A stretch of 64,000 nt of DNA from Halobacillus shinanisalinarum (GCF_022919835.1 NZ_CP095074.1:496001-560000); one strand, 5' to 3'; numbered from the stretch's first letter, positions 1-9,372 are shown. The notes: a model not told the origin generated them from the letters alone. Numbers and translations: made by a program.

Positions 1-536
1 ATCTCCTGCAATGAGTTCGTAAATCCTCGATCGAGTCCAAAGGTTTGATTAGCCCCTGTAGCCGCCGAAGCCATACACAATCGGCCATTATAATCAATAT
101 GTTTTGTCTTCAGTGCAACACGGGCAAACTTTCCTAATAAATACGCTTCTTCGTTCGTGAGTGAAGCACTGCCATAGACCGCCAAAGCATCTGAACCCTT
201 CTGCTCTTGGATGGTAGTAAACTCTTTTTTGATAATTTCTAATGCTTTCTTCCATGTAATTGCTACAAAATTACCATTCACTTTTAACAATGGCTGCATA
301 ACGCGCTGATTGTTCAGTACATGCTGATGTGCACTTATTCCTTTTACACATAACCGGCCTCTTGTTGTCGGGTTATCCTTTCCAACCGTCTTGTATACTT
401 TCCTCGAAACAACCGTCTGTTCAATCAATTGCATCTTGCACTGCATACTGCAAAAAGGGCATTGAGTATCGTAAACCTTCTCTGATTGAACCCTTCGCTG
501 CTTGGTTCGAAAATACTTTAACATTAGATCAGTCAA
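1..536 (-). CDS. nasC: Assimilatory nitrate reductase catalytic subunit, N-terminal part (window edge)
   Basis: Start of a cytoplasmic molybdopterin oxidoreductase that reduces nitrate to nitrite for assimilation. The visible ~178 residues contain the N-terminal [4Fe-4S] cluster motif CPFCSMQC followed by the fourth cysteine in GRLCVKG, then the start of the molybdopterin domain. I chose the TTG at 534-536 because an AAAGGAGGGG ribosome binding site sits just upstream; it gives an N-terminus like B. subtilis NasC (TDLMLKYFRTKQ). It lies 56 bp after nasB on the same strand, so the two are probably cotranscribed from the TnrA-box promoter upstream of nasB. The C-terminus is outside the window. 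Family assignment is confident; dissimilatory or formate dehydrogenase relatives are unlikely given the nasB neighbour. Confidence 0.9.
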   Translation of the reverse strand, partial: MTDLMLKYFRTKQRRVQSEKVYDTQCPFCSMQCKMQLIEQTVVSRKVYKTVGKDNPTTRGRLCVKGISAHQHVLNNQRVMQPLLKVNGNFVAITWKKALEIIKKEFTTIQEQKGSDALAVYGSASLTNEEAYLLGKFARVALKTKHIDYNGRLCMASAATGANQTFGLDRGFTNSLQE

Positions 537-592
537 ACCCTTCCCCTCCTTTTCTCCAGTGTTCTTTTGAGTATTGACTCAATAATTTCTTT

Positions 593-2934
593 CTAAATAG
601 CCTTCTTCCTCGATCTATCGGCATCAAAGTTTTTCAGTAAATGTTCACGAATTTCTTCATCAAATAAAGCTTCTCTTATATGAATCAGTCCCACACGGTT
701 CATCCATTGCCATATTCGTTCAAGATAGTTGGCGGACTCACGATAGTATTGAATAAATCCAGTGATCATCTCACACGTTTCTTGTTCTGTGCTAACGACA
801 CATAATAAATTACCTGAACGAACATTAGCCTCATTGCTGCCTCCTACATACATTTCCCAGCCTCGTTTTACTTTTATAACACCAATATCTTTAGTCATAG
901 ATTCGGCTCCATTATGTTCACAAGCAGAAATAGCAACTTTAATGCGAAAAGGAGTTTTCAGGAATTCCATTTTCTCATCCAACTCTGAAGCCATTATTAA
1001 GGATTGATCACACTGACATGCATACTCACAAATATTTGTTTGAATCGGTTCAACCAAGCTTTCACCAGATGAACGGATCGGCATGTTGAGATCATCTAAA
1101 AGCCCTGATAATTCATCTTGTCTTACCCCCAACAGGTGAATTCGCTGATCACTAGCAATGGCGATCTGGTTCAAAGCATACTTTTCTGTTACGTTCGTGA
1201 TTTTTCTGAGTTTTTTGGTGTCAAGTATCCCCCCATAGAACTGTGGAACAACCGTTAATGTTCCATTAGATTGAGTAGCTGCTCTCATCCGTTCTTCAAA
1301 CAAAAGACCTTCATTTTCTTGGTTATAATCGGGATAAATCATACTCAAATAGTATCCCAAAGCAGGACGACAAGTCGGACAACCTGCCTTGTTTTCCCAC
1401 TCAAGCTTCTCCCTTACCTCTTGTGCATTAACCAGACTTCTCATCTGTATTTGCCAAACGACTTCTTCTTCTGTAAGGGTTGTGCAATCACAAAACGCAA
1501 TCTGTTCTACTACCTCATCGAAATGGTCACTTTGAATGTAAGCCAGCAATTCTGAAACAGCAGGCTTGCACCCCCCACATGAACTGGAAGCTTTCGTGTA
1601 CTGTCTTACTTCATCTACGGTTGATAATTTTTCCTGCTGAACCGCGCTAATGATTGACCCCTTAGATACGCTATTACACGTACAAATATGTTCTTCAATC
1701 GGTAAGGAAGCAACAAAAGAATCTCCAGGGTCAGTGGACACCAATAAGGAGTCTTTGTCTCGATCGGCAACTACCCTTTGTTTAATAATCGTATCTAGTA
1801 GATTGGAAGCTTCTCGCGTATCTCCAAATAGCACAGCACCAATGACTTTATTCCCCGGAAATAAATTTTTTTATAAACAGCTTCAATCTCATTTTTATAG
1901 TGAATGGCTTTAGTTGACCCTTCTGCAGTAAATTGACCCACAGAAAAAACATCGACCCCAGATATTTTTAATTGGGTAGAAAGAACACTGCCGGCGTATC
2001 CTGAGGTACTCTTTCTGCATAAATGCTTAGCTAAAACAGCCCCTTGTTCATAAAGGGGGTTGACCAGCCCATAAACCATTCCCTCATGCTCTGCACACTC
2101 TCCAACCGCATATATATCGGGAGAATGGGTAGACAAAAAGTCATCAACGAGGATGCCTCGGTTTGTCTCGATCCCACTGTCTTGTGCTAATTGAATATTT
2201 GGTCTTACCCCAACAGCCATAACAACAAGGTCTGTTTCTATTTCTGAACCATCTTTAAAACGGACCCTCTCCACACGCTCTTCTCCAACAATTTCCTCAG
2301 ATTCTTTATCAAAAAGGAAGTTCATGCCTTGACTTTCCAATTCCTCTTGGAGCATCCGCGATGCATCTTGATCCAGTTGTCTTTCCATTAAATAACTGGA
2401 GATATGGACTACATTCACTTTTACTCCAATATTTAACAGCCCTCTTGCAGCTTCTAAACCTAACAACCCCCCACCTATAACTACTGCTGTTTTATACGTT
2501 TTTGCCATTTGCATCATTGTTTGGCAATCCTCTATAGTACGGAAGGATATTACTCCTTCTTTTTCTATACCTTGGAGTGGTAACATAACCGGGGAAGATC
2601 CTGTAGCTATAATTAGTTTGTCATATTGCACTTGCCTGCATTTATCGGTTTTTACCATCTTCTTTTCTTTATCAATTTCCGTTACTGTTTCACCAGAAAA
2701 GAGCCGAATATTATTTTCCAAGTACCAGTTATGTGAATGAATCATAATATCATCAAACGTCGTTTCCCCCTGTAATAGGGAGGAAAGCATAATTCTACTA
2801 TAGTTAGCATGTGGTTCGCTTCCGAAAATTGTAATGTCAAAGGACTCATTATCTTCTCTAAGAATGTTCTCTACACAACGTACACCCGCCATGCCATTTC
2901 CAATTAACACAAGCTTTTGCTTTCCTACTTTCAT
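593..2934 (-). pseudogene. nasB: Nitrate reductase electron transfer subunit, one frameshift
   Basis: NADH/FAD-dependent protein that passes electrons to NasC. Two reading frames join near 1850: the upstream one (1795-2934) is an FAD/NAD pyridine nucleotide-disulphide reductase with VLIGNGMAGVR at the N-terminus and GGGLLGLEAARG for NADH. The downstream one (593 to about 1850) has two BFD-type [2Fe-2S] domains (CTC...CGGC and CDC...CPTC) and a nitrite/sulfite-reductase-like half domain. That last domain has lost the second siroheme cysteine pair (ISACEHNG), which favours NasB over a true nitrite reductase. One added base in the GGGGAATAAAG stretch restores one frame of about 780 residues, the usual NasB length. 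The ATG at 2932-2934 is preferred; GGAGGTG lies unusually close to it. It is either a sequencing error or a recent inactivating indel. Confidence 0.85.
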
Positions 2935-3017
2935 CACCTCCAAAAGTTGTAAAAGAACGTATTAATTAGTTTAAAAAATGAACATCAATAGCTTAACTAT
3001 TTTTCTTAATATTTCAT

Positions 3018-3076
3018 TAATTTAACTGTAGCATAAGCTCCGCTTCACATCACACAACATGTAAGGAAAACTAACA
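3018..3076 (-). promoter_or_regulatory. TnrA box and promoter of nasBC
   Basis: TGTAAGGAAAACTAACA (3060-3076) matches the TnrA/GlnR consensus TGTNA-N7-TNACA exactly. On the transcribed strand the centre is T-rich, as in known boxes. About 50 bp downstream, near a predicted start at ~3018, is an extended -10 (TGCTACAGT, TACAGT at 3025-3030). This is the spacing known for TnrA-activated promoters. Expected effect: activation of nasBC in nitrogen limitation. Confidence 0.8.
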
Positions 3077-3125
3077 CACTATTTTAAATTATAATTTTTC
3101 GATCGCCCATAGTATTCAGAAAAAC

Positions 3126-3165
3126 AAAAAGACTAACTCGCTACGTTAGCAAGTTAGTCCTTTTC
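3126..3165 (-). terminator. Rho-independent terminator of tnrA
   Basis: On the minus strand GGACTAACTTGCTA pairs with TAGCGAGTTAGTC and is followed by TTTTTG. It lies about 95 bp after the tnrA stop, separating tnrA from nasB. Confidence 0.75.
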
Positions 3166-3258
3166 TCCGTACAGAAGGATAAGTTAATTTTTGGTTTAGT
3201 TTAAGTTAGACAAAAGAAAGAAGGGGGGATTCGCGCGCCAACAAAACTCACTTGGTTT

Positions 3259-3579
3259 CTAGTCGTTCGCACGAAAATGCGCATTTAATTGACCGCGAAT
3301 CATTTTTCTACGCATCTGAGATTCCCCTTCTTTCTTTTGCTTATCTTTTAGCATTTCTTTTCTAATTTCAAAAGATTGAACTCCTTCTTCCCGCTTTTCG
3401 GCAATTTCCACCAATGTCTCCACATCCGAAAAAGAATATTTGCGTGTTCCGTTTGCCGTTCGCTCTGGAAAGATCAGCTTTCGTTGTTCATTATACCGAA
3501 TTTGGCGTTCTGAAAGCCCTGTCAATTCCTTGACTACCCCTATAGAAATCACCTTTTTACTTTTATAGTTATCCGCCAA
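3259..3579 (-). CDS. tnrA: Nitrogen regulator TnrA (MerR family)
   Basis: A 106-residue MerR-type transcription factor. The N-terminal winged helix ([27 protein letters not shown]) binds TGTNA-N7-TNACA boxes. The C-terminal tail ([17 protein letters not shown]) matches the part of B. subtilis TnrA that contacts feedback-inhibited glutamine synthetase, which GlnR has in a different form. Length is close to B. subtilis TnrA (110). A TTG start at 3577-3579 follows GGGGGAGG. One oddity: the usual RQIRYYE motif reads RQIRYNE. It sits between nasB and the amtB operon, both of which have TnrA boxes, so its targets are its neighbours. Confidence 0.92.
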   Translation of the reverse strand: MADNYKSKKVISIGVVKELTGLSERQIRYNEQRKLIFPERTANGTRKYSFSDVETLVEIAEKREEGVQSFEIRKEMLKDKQKKEGESQMRRKMIRGQLNAHFRAND

Positions 3580-3649
3580 AGTACCTCCCCCTCTAAGCGT
3601 CGCTTTTTTAACATTACGTTACCACATGAACAAAAAAACGAGAACAATA

Positions 3650-3666
3650 GATAAGATAATCTGACT
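3650..3666 (-). promoter_or_regulatory. Possible degenerate TnrA half-site upstream of tnrA
   Basis: The minus strand reads AGTCAGATTATCTTATC, which shares TCAGATTATCT with the perfect amtB box but has lost the second half-site. It lies about 70 bp upstream of the tnrA start, so autoregulation is possible but weakly supported. It is also one arm of a hairpin (TAATCTGA/TCAGATTA) between the GlnR-like gene and tnrA. Confidence 0.3.
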
Positions 3667-3747
3667 CATTGTTTCAGCTAATCATCAGATTACCTTATAG
3701 TACTGCTGTTTTACTTTTTGTCTTACTGGGTTTCTACTAGAAGAGAG

Positions 3748-3999
3748 TTAATCATTTCTACGATTCTTAAGCATTGCTTTTATGCCCGCAATGTTGAGCC
3801 CTTGATCGATTAATCGTTTAATTTCTTTTAATTTTTTAATATCATTGTTTGAGTAAATACGCCAGTTCCCCTTATTTCTTCCTGGTTTAACAAGTCCTTG
3901 CTCCTCGTAATATCGGATTTGCCTTCCAGACAACAAGGTCAAATCTTTGACTACACTAATTGGAAAAGTTGCTTCATCATAAGGGATGTCGTTGTTCAT
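3748..3999 (-). CDS. Short GlnR-like MerR-family regulator
   Basis: An 83-residue protein whose DNA-binding half resembles GlnR: FPISVVKDLTLLSGRQIRYYEE, then NWRIYSNNDIKKLKEIKRLIDQG and AGIKAML. It ends right after this domain, whereas B. subtilis GlnR has about 135 residues with a C-terminal tail that senses glutamine synthetase. It therefore probably binds TnrA/GlnR-type sites without direct GS control, or acts by dimerising with other family members; this is inference. It is the last gene of the amtB operon, 34 bp after the exonuclease, and is followed by tnrA. A GGGGGAAAGGGGGT stretch precedes the ATG. Confidence 0.75.
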   Translation of the reverse strand: MNNDIPYDEATFPISVVKDLTLLSGRQIRYYEEQGLVKPGRNKGNWRIYSNNDIKKLKEIKRLIDQGLNIAGIKAMLKNRRND

Positions 4000-4033
4000 A
4001 CCCCCTTTCCCCCTTTTTTTATAAATAAGAAAA

Positions 4034-4759
4034 TCATTTTAAAGTAGCGATGTGTGTATATACTTCTTTCAAATTAGAAAAGCCTAATGTTTGCATTTCA
4101 CGGACACATTCGGCCCACAGTTTCGCTGTAGCGACAGCATCATGTAGAGCATGGTGCCTCTTGTCAATCTTAATTCCGTAATGAGCACAACATTCATCAA
4201 GTGTAAATAACCTTGACTCCGGTTCAGCTACTTCTGTCAAAAAAGATGTATCTATGATGCGGTGTTGAAAACTTTTCTTTAACGCCATCCAAGTTGCATG
4301 CTTCATAAATTGTTTCTCATGATTAGCATGATGTGCAACTAACGCATCACTCTTAATAAATTGATAGAATTCTTTCAACACGTCATGAAGCGTGGCCGCA
4401 TTTTCAAGAATGTCTTTCGTTATTCCTGTCAAACGTTGAATTTCTTCGGAAGGGGCAGAAGCACTGTAAACAGGTGAATAAAAGGTTTCTTCCAGAATGC
4501 GATCCCCCTCCATCTTGACGGCGCCAATCGATAAAATCCGATCCCCCTTATACGGATAGAACCCTGTCGTTTCTAAATCAAACACAACCACTTTTAATTC
4601 ATCAAATGTACTATCTAAGACATCTTTGGTTTTTAATTCACGCTGTAAATCTCTCATATAAGCAATCTTCTCTGGATCTGTTTGGCTTGATAACGATGTA
4701 AAGCCATCCGATCTCCCAGACAACTGTTTTATGAATTGAATCACCTGATCCATAATCAT
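4034..4759 (-). CDS. DnaQ-like 3'-5' exonuclease (DEDD family)
   Basis: A protein of about 241 residues with an exonuclease domain. Visible motifs are VFDLETTG (Exo I), then VAHHANHEKQF (Exo II region), and HHALHDAVATAKLW (Exo III with the DEDDh histidine). The N-terminal ~60 residues are an extra helical segment. The ATG at 4757-4759 overlaps the TGA of the upstream nucleotidyltransferase gene (ATGA), which implies translational coupling; a second ATG lies at 4751-4753. Families with a DUF294 nucleotidyltransferase next to a DnaQ-like exonuclease recur in bacteria beside transporters. Its substrate is unknown, and a role in replication proofreading is unlikely from this context. Confidence 0.85.
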   Translation of the reverse strand: MIMDQVIQFIKQLSGRSDGFTSLSSQTDPEKIAYMRDLQRELKTKDVLDSTFDELKVVVFDLETTGFYPYKGDRILSIGAVKMEGDRILEETFYSPVYSASAPSEEIQRLTGITKDILENAATLHDVLKEFYQFIKSDALVAHHANHEKQFMKHATWMALKKSFQHRIIDTSFLTEVAEPESRLFTLDECCAHYGIKIDKRHHALHDAVATAKLWAECVREMQTLGFSNLKEVYTHIATLK

Positions 4760-5730
4760 GGAGAGCACTCTTTTTCTACTATTGTTTTGGTTTCAGAAAA
4801 AAGCTTATGACCTCTTTTTATCACCTGTTTAAGTTCCTGTTTATTAACTCTTGATAAGGTATCAATCGGTATGAGCTGCACTTCTTTATAGCTCTTCGCA
4901 TCTTTCCTAAAATACAGACGAAATTCAAGCAATTGTATAAAATCACCTTCAAATCCTTTAACAAATGGATAGATAGGCTGAAGCTCTTTAAACCGTGATA
5001 AAGTAGATGAACAACCTATCCTCTCTTTTAAAGCTAACAACCTTATTGCATTTACATAAGGAAAAAAAGCTGTTTGTTTTAACTGAATATTCCCTGCCTT
5101 TTCTCCATGCTGCTCTGGAAGCAATTGACCGAACACACCTACTCCTTTTTTTATAAAATCAACATTCTCCACTAAGCGAAGATAGAGCTCCGGCTGATGT
5201 TGTAGGATTGTAAATGCCTTATTCTTTAATTTGTTTAAATAGTCTGCCTCTCCAATTAACACACGAGAATCAAACAGGGTTAAAAAATGACGCAGGGATT
5301 GCCAACTAGCTTCCGTTAACCAATCTAAAATTTGTACTTTCCAAGCATGAATGGACTGGCACCAAAGTGGATTGGATGCCATTACCATTCCTTCACATCG
5401 TTCATAGCCGACAAGGGTTAAACCGTGGCTAATTTCAGCCCCTAACGTCAGGAAATAAGTTTGGCAATTATCACTACTATCATAGATAATTCCATGGTCT
5501 TGATCACTCCAAACTGACTGTTCAAACCTTCCCGCACTTCCCATCAGAAAAAAAGCAAAGGGAGCAGGGGGATCCCCACACTCCCCTCGAACTTTCTCCA
5601 TAGCCACTTGAACCGTTGCCTTAATCAGCTCATCGTGGAATAAGTTTAACCTCCTATGGTCAGTCGAAACAGCATTCAGATTCCGTACACGCCATTGTCT
5701 TAATTCTACATAACTTTTCAACACTCGCAT
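4756..5730 (-). CDS. DUF294-type putative nucleotidyltransferase
   Basis: A protein of 324 residues related to the GlnD-like nucleotidyltransferases of the DUF294 group. The catalytic motif FLMGSAGRFEQSVWSDQDH (about residues 62-80) carries the GS and the DxD-like acidic pair. The rest fits a DUF294 C-terminal helical domain. The CBS and cyclic-nucleotide-binding domains that often precede this fold are absent. ATG at 5728-5730 with AAAGGA upstream. It lies 32 bp after amtB and overlaps the exonuclease by 4 bp. The neighbourhood suggests regulation of ammonium uptake by protein nucleotidylation, but the target is unknown; no PII gene (glnK) is visible next to amtB. Confidence 0.8.
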   Translation of the reverse strand: MRVLKSYVELRQWRVRNLNAVSTDHRRLNLFHDELIKATVQVAMEKVRGECGDPPAPFAFFLMGSAGRFEQSVWSDQDHGIIYDSSDNCQTYFLTLGAEISHGLTLVGYERCEGMVMASNPLWCQSIHAWKVQILDWLTEASWQSLRHFLTLFDSRVLIGEADYLNKLKNKAFTILQHQPELYLRLVENVDFIKKGVGVFGQLLPEQHGEKAGNIQLKQTAFFPYVNAIRLLALKERIGCSSTLSRFKELQPIYPFVKGFEGDFIQLLEFRLYFRKDAKSYKEVQLIPIDTLSRVNKQELKQVIKRGHKLFSETKTIVEKECSP

Positions 5731-5762
5731 CAATCCTTTGTTTCGATTAACAGCGTTTTATC

Positions 5763-7028
5763 TTAAGCACCTGTTTGATTCGAATTCGGTTGAGGGATGC
5801 TCTCTGGGTAGCCATAACCACCGTGCTCACTTAAATCAAGGCCGATTATTTCTTCTTCCTCTGATACACGAAGCCCACCCATCACTTTCTCCATTACTTT
5901 TAAGATGATGAATGCGACAGCGAACGCATAAAGTCCGCTACTAACAACACCTAACACCTGTACACCAAGCTGGGCAAATCCACCACCATAGAATAAACCC
6001 GCCTGCCCAACGGTTGCTAATTCAGTTGTTGCAAATAGTCCATTTGAAAGTGTGCCCCATACACCGACCGTACCATGAACAGATAAAGCAAAGATAGGAT
6101 CATCAATTTTCTTCTTATCAAAGAACTTCATACTGAAAAAAACAATAAACCCACCAATCAAACCAATAATAACAGCCGCCCAAGGTTCAACAAATCCACA
6201 AGAGGCAGTAATAGCAACAAGCCCTGCTAAAGCTCCATTTAGTGTTGTCGGAACATCCGCCTTGCCTGTGACAGCCCAAACAACAAGCATAGCACCAATT
6301 GCACCTGCACCAGCTGCTAATTGTGTATTGAGGGCAACATAACCAAAAAAGGCATCAGCTACACCAAATGTGCTCCCTGCATTAAATCCAAACCAACCTA
6401 CCCAAAGAATAAGTACACCTAATGCCGTAAACACCTGGTTATGTCCGGCAATTTCATTCGAAGAACCATCTTTATTATATTTACCGATACGCGGCTTTAA
6501 AATAATTGTAGCAGCGAAAGCGGCCATAGCTCCCGTTAAATGAACCACAGTCGAACCAGCAAAATCTTGCTTTCCATGCTCAGCTAACCAACCGCCTCCC
6601 CAAATCCAATGGGCGATAACAGGATAAACCAAAATAGAAAACAGGACTGCAAAAATAACATAAGCGGATAATTTTGCACGTTCCGCAAAACCACCGAAGG
6701 CAATCGTCATGGCAATTGCAGCAAATGCCAGCTGGAAAAAGAAGTCTACAGAACCAGCTAACCCTTCCCCGATCGTTGTCGCATCACCGTAAAAGAAATT
6801 AGAAAACCCTATGAATGCATTTCCTTCCCCGTATATTAGTCCATAACCTACAGCCCAAAAGACTATCGATACAATTCCTATGGTAAAAACTGTCTTGCCG
6901 GCAATATGACCAGCGTTTTTCATTCTTGTTGATCCTGCTTCGAGTAAAATAAATCCACCTTGCATAAATAACACCAAAACCGTACAGATAACAATCCATA
7001 AGTTATTCATTAGAAAAATCTCATCCAT
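5763..7028 (-). CDS. amtB: Ammonium transporter Amt
   Basis: A membrane channel of about 421 residues for ammonium uptake with eleven predicted hydrophobic segments. The twin pore histidines are visible in STVVHLTGAMAAF and ALSVHGTVGVWG, and the Amt signature FGGFAERAKL is present. The C-terminal cytoplasmic tail has IIGLDLSEHGGYGYPE, the usual PII-contact region. ATG at 7026-7028 follows AGGAGAATTATA; an upstream in-frame start is not supported. It is the first gene of a four-gene operon and is preceded by a perfect TnrA box. In B. subtilis amtB is followed by glnK; here a nucleotidyltransferase takes that place. Confidence 0.95.
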   Translation of the reverse strand: MDEIFLMNNLWIVICTVLVLFMQGGFILLEAGSTRMKNAGHIAGKTVFTIGIVSIVFWAVGYGLIYGEGNAFIGFSNFFYGDATTIGEGLAGSVDFFFQLAFAAIAMTIAFGGFAERAKLSAYVIFAVLFSILVYPVIAHWIWGGGWLAEHGKQDFAGSTVVHLTGAMAAFAATIILKPRIGKYNKDGSSNEIAGHNQVFTALGVLILWVGWFGFNAGSTFGVADAFFGYVALNTQLAAGAGAIGAMLVVWAVTGKADVPTTLNGALAGLVAITASCGFVEPWAAVIIGLIGGFIVFFSMKFFDKKKIDDPIFALSVHGTVGVWGTLSNGLFATTELATVGQAGLFYGGGFAQLGVQVLGVVSSGLYAFAVAFIILKVMEKVMGGLRVSEEEEIIGLDLSEHGGYGYPESIPQPNSNQTGA

Positions 7029-7072
7029 TATAATTCTCCTCTTTTGTGTAATATTTATTAACATTGCTTGTT

Positions 7073-7131
7073 AGATATTAATTTACCAGTATCAAAATAT
7101 TCGCACAACTAATCTGTCAGATTATCTGACA
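7073..7131 (-). promoter_or_regulatory. TnrA box and promoter of the amtB operon
   Basis: TGTCAGATTATCTGACA (7115-7131) is a palindrome fitting TGTNA-N7-TNACA. An extended -10 (TGGTAAATT, TAAATT at 7080-7085) puts transcription start near 7073, about 50 bp from the box centre, the same geometry as at nasB. Confidence 0.85.
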
Positions 7132-7992
7132 TAGTATTTTTAGAAGAAAAAAAGACCCATCCGATTAGAGTACGATCTTTCAGCGAAAATACTGATGACT
7201 GAACGGCTTAGCTAATTAAAGGCGTTATCCAATACACAGTACTTCTACACATGATTGTGATTTAAATCCATTGCTGTTGGTGAAGTAAGCTAAGTTAGTA
7301 ACCCCGTTTCCTTTGCTACACAACAGTACCCACCAAGGTCCAATGGCATTCGCTACTTTGTTCATCTCAGGAGCAAAGGGAATCATAAATAAACTGCATT
7401 ATGATTCCTAAGGTGCCCTCCTAAACGAAATAATGATTGTTTCCTTGGCAGCTTATTAATAAGACAACAAAAAAGGCAGCATCTGACCAAAATAAATTTG
7501 GCAGTGCTACCTTTAGTTATCTGGTAGTCACTTAATATAATTTTAAATCTCTTCTTATCTATCAAGCACAAGGAGTTAACGCAGTACTATGAATAGTCTG
7601 TTGCCGGGGTTACGTTGGGTCAAGTCTCTCCACCCCTCTGGACAAGAAATTATTCTATTTGATTACAGAAAAATATACAGCAGTTAGCTACTGTCATTAA
7701 ACAAAAAATTTATATGTATCCACTTTAAAGCCTTTTTTTCTTAGTGTTTTAATCGGATTTAAAAAATTATTAAAATTTTTGAATATTCCCTTGATTCCTT
7801 GTTTTTTTTCGTGTAGTGTAATTCGCAACCACCAACCATAAAATATCACGTTCAAGAATAACGAAAAGACACAGGTCGCAATGAATCGACCAACAACACT
7901 TAAAGCTAATCCTGAAAGTAAAGTAAATACCTTCTTACTTTGTTTTTAAGTTGGTGTAGATCATTCATTAACAAAAAATTATATATTATTCA
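7132..7992. other. Gene-poor intergenic stretch before metI
   Basis: No convincing gene. It holds an unsupported 53-codon frame on the minus strand (7225-7386, no ribosome binding site) and a 9-bp inverted repeat (GTAACCCCG near 7297, CGGGGTTAC near 7603) that may mark the ends of a small degraded element. The last ~200 bp should contain the metI promoter; I could not fix its -35/-10 with confidence. Confidence 0.4.
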
Positions 7993-8145
7993 CTTATCAA
8001 GAGAGGTGTAGGGACTGGCCCGATGAAACCTCAGCAACCACTGGTTTAACCAGTATGGTGCTAATTCCACCAAGTTTTTTGAACTTGGGAGATAAGAAGA
8101 AGGATAGGGTATCGTAAAGTCTTCTTCTTAAGAAGGCTTTTTTAT
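7993..8145 (+). promoter_or_regulatory. SAM-I (S-box) riboswitch upstream of metI
   Basis: The S-box core is clear: CTTATCAAGAGAGGTG, then GGGACTGGCCCGATGAAACC, CAGCAACC, and GGTGCTAATTCC, closing with AGATAAGA. It ends in a terminator hairpin (AGTCTTCTT/AAGAAGGCT with a T-run, 8118-8145). High SAM should cause termination before metI-yitJ-metH. Confidence 0.95.
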
Positions 8146-8235
8146 TTTATCTAAACGTACATGTTCAATAATTGACGACTTACCATTCGATAGCTTTGAA
8201 CAACTTCCATATTTTTTATAAAAAGGAGAATGAAG

Positions 8236-9372
8236 ATGTGTACCTCTCATACGGAGACGAAATTAGTTCATACCGGTAAAAATAATGCAGACTCGACAGG
8301 AGCCATTAGTGCTCCCGTCTATTTTTCTACGGCCTATCAACACTCGGGCATTGGTGAATCAACAGGCTTTGACTACTCCAGAACAGGTAATCCCACAAGG
8401 GCGATCCTTGAACGCTCCATTGCAGAAATCGAACACGGTGAGGCGGGTTTCGCTTTCAGTTCAGGAATGGCCGCTATTCAAACTGCCTTGTCCTTATTTG
8501 GACATCAAGATGAAATTCTCGTTTCCGAAGACTTATACGGTGGAAGTTATCGCTTGTTTGAACACCTATCCGATCAGTACGGACTGCAATTTCAATACTG
8601 TGATAGTCAGCATCTATCCAACCTAGATCAGTATATAACTGAAAAGACCAAAGCCGTTTACATCGAAACACCCACAAACCCGCTTATGCATGTGGCTGAT
8701 ATTCCTGCAATCGCTAGAATTGCAAAAAAATATAACCTTCTGCTCGTCGTAGATAACACGTTATATACGCCAATTCTACAGCAACCTTTACTAGAAGGTG
8801 CAGATATCGTCATTCATAGCGCAACGAAATATCTAGCCGGTCACAATGATGTTTTGGCGGGGGTACTTGTCGCTAAAGATCCTGACATATGTAAAAAGTT
8901 AGCGACCTATCAAAACACAATTGGCGCTGTCCTCTCCCCCTTCGATTCCTGGCTGCTTATGAGAGGGATGAAAACTCTGCCTTTGCGGATGAATCAGCAT
9001 GAGAGAAATGCGAAGTCAGTCGTTTCCTTTTTAGAAAGCCATCATGCTGTCACACATGTCTTCTATCCTGGCCGTGGTGGCATGGTTTCCTTTCGCCTCG
9101 AAGCTGAGAACTGTATTGACCCTTTTTTAAGAAATCTCAACATCATTACCTTTGCAGAGAGTCTTGGGGGTGTGGAAAGCTTCATCACGTATCCAGCGAC
9201 TCAAACCCATGCCGACATCCCTGAGGAAAAGCGAAAACACTACGGGGTTTGCAACCGCCTCTTGCGCTTTTCAGTTGGAATTGAACATATCGCTGACCTG
9301 CTAGACGATCTTGACAAAGCACTAACTAGTTTACGAGGGAAGCAAAGCACAAAGACGCAAGTGCCCCGTTAG
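8236..9372 (+). CDS. metI: Cystathionine gamma-synthase / O-acylhomoserine sulfhydrylase MetI
   Basis: PLP-dependent enzyme of the Cys/Met metabolism family (378 residues). It condenses an acylated homoserine with cysteine or sulfide. The PLP lysine lies in HSATKYLAGH, and the substrate/cofactor motifs FDYSRTGNPTR and FSSGMAAIQT match B. subtilis MetI closely. I prefer the second ATG (8236): GGAG is 7 bp upstream of it but touches the first ATG (8230). It is first gene after the S-box terminator. In B. subtilis metI is followed by metC; here metC is 6 kb downstream behind its own riboswitch. Confidence 0.92.
   Translation: MCTSHTETKLVHTGKNNADSTGAISAPVYFSTAYQHSGIGESTGFDYSRTGNPTRAILERSIAEIEHGEAGFAFSSGMAAIQTALSLFGHQDEILVSEDLYGGSYRLFEHLSDQYGLQFQYCDSQHLSNLDQYITEKTKAVYIETPTNPLMHVADIPAIARIAKKYNLLLVVDNTLYTPILQQPLLEGADIVIHSATKYLAGHNDVLAGVLVAKDPDICKKLATYQNTIGAVLSPFDSWLLMRGMKTLPLRMNQHERNAKSVVSFLESHHAVTHVFYPGRGGMVSFRLEAENCIDPFLRNLNIITFAESLGGVESFITYPATQTHADIPEEKRKHYGVCNRLLRFSVGIEHIADLLDDLDKALTSLRGKQSTKTQVPR

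Noticed and set aside
593..1834. Separate nitrite reductase gene
   Set aside because: It reads as the second part of nasB after a one-base shift; the siroheme cysteine set is incomplete.
7225..7386. 53-residue minus-strand frame MIPFAPEMNKVANAIG...
   Set aside because: Open and with plausible composition, but it has no ribosome binding site, no recognised family and lies in decayed-looking DNA.
7383..7571. 62-residue minus-strand frame upstream of metI
   Set aside because: Cysteine/leucine-rich low-quality translation without ribosome binding site; probably chance.
7297..7611. 9-bp inverted repeat bracketing ~300 bp, possible mini transposable element
   Set aside because: Only nine matching bases, no target duplication and no second copy seen.
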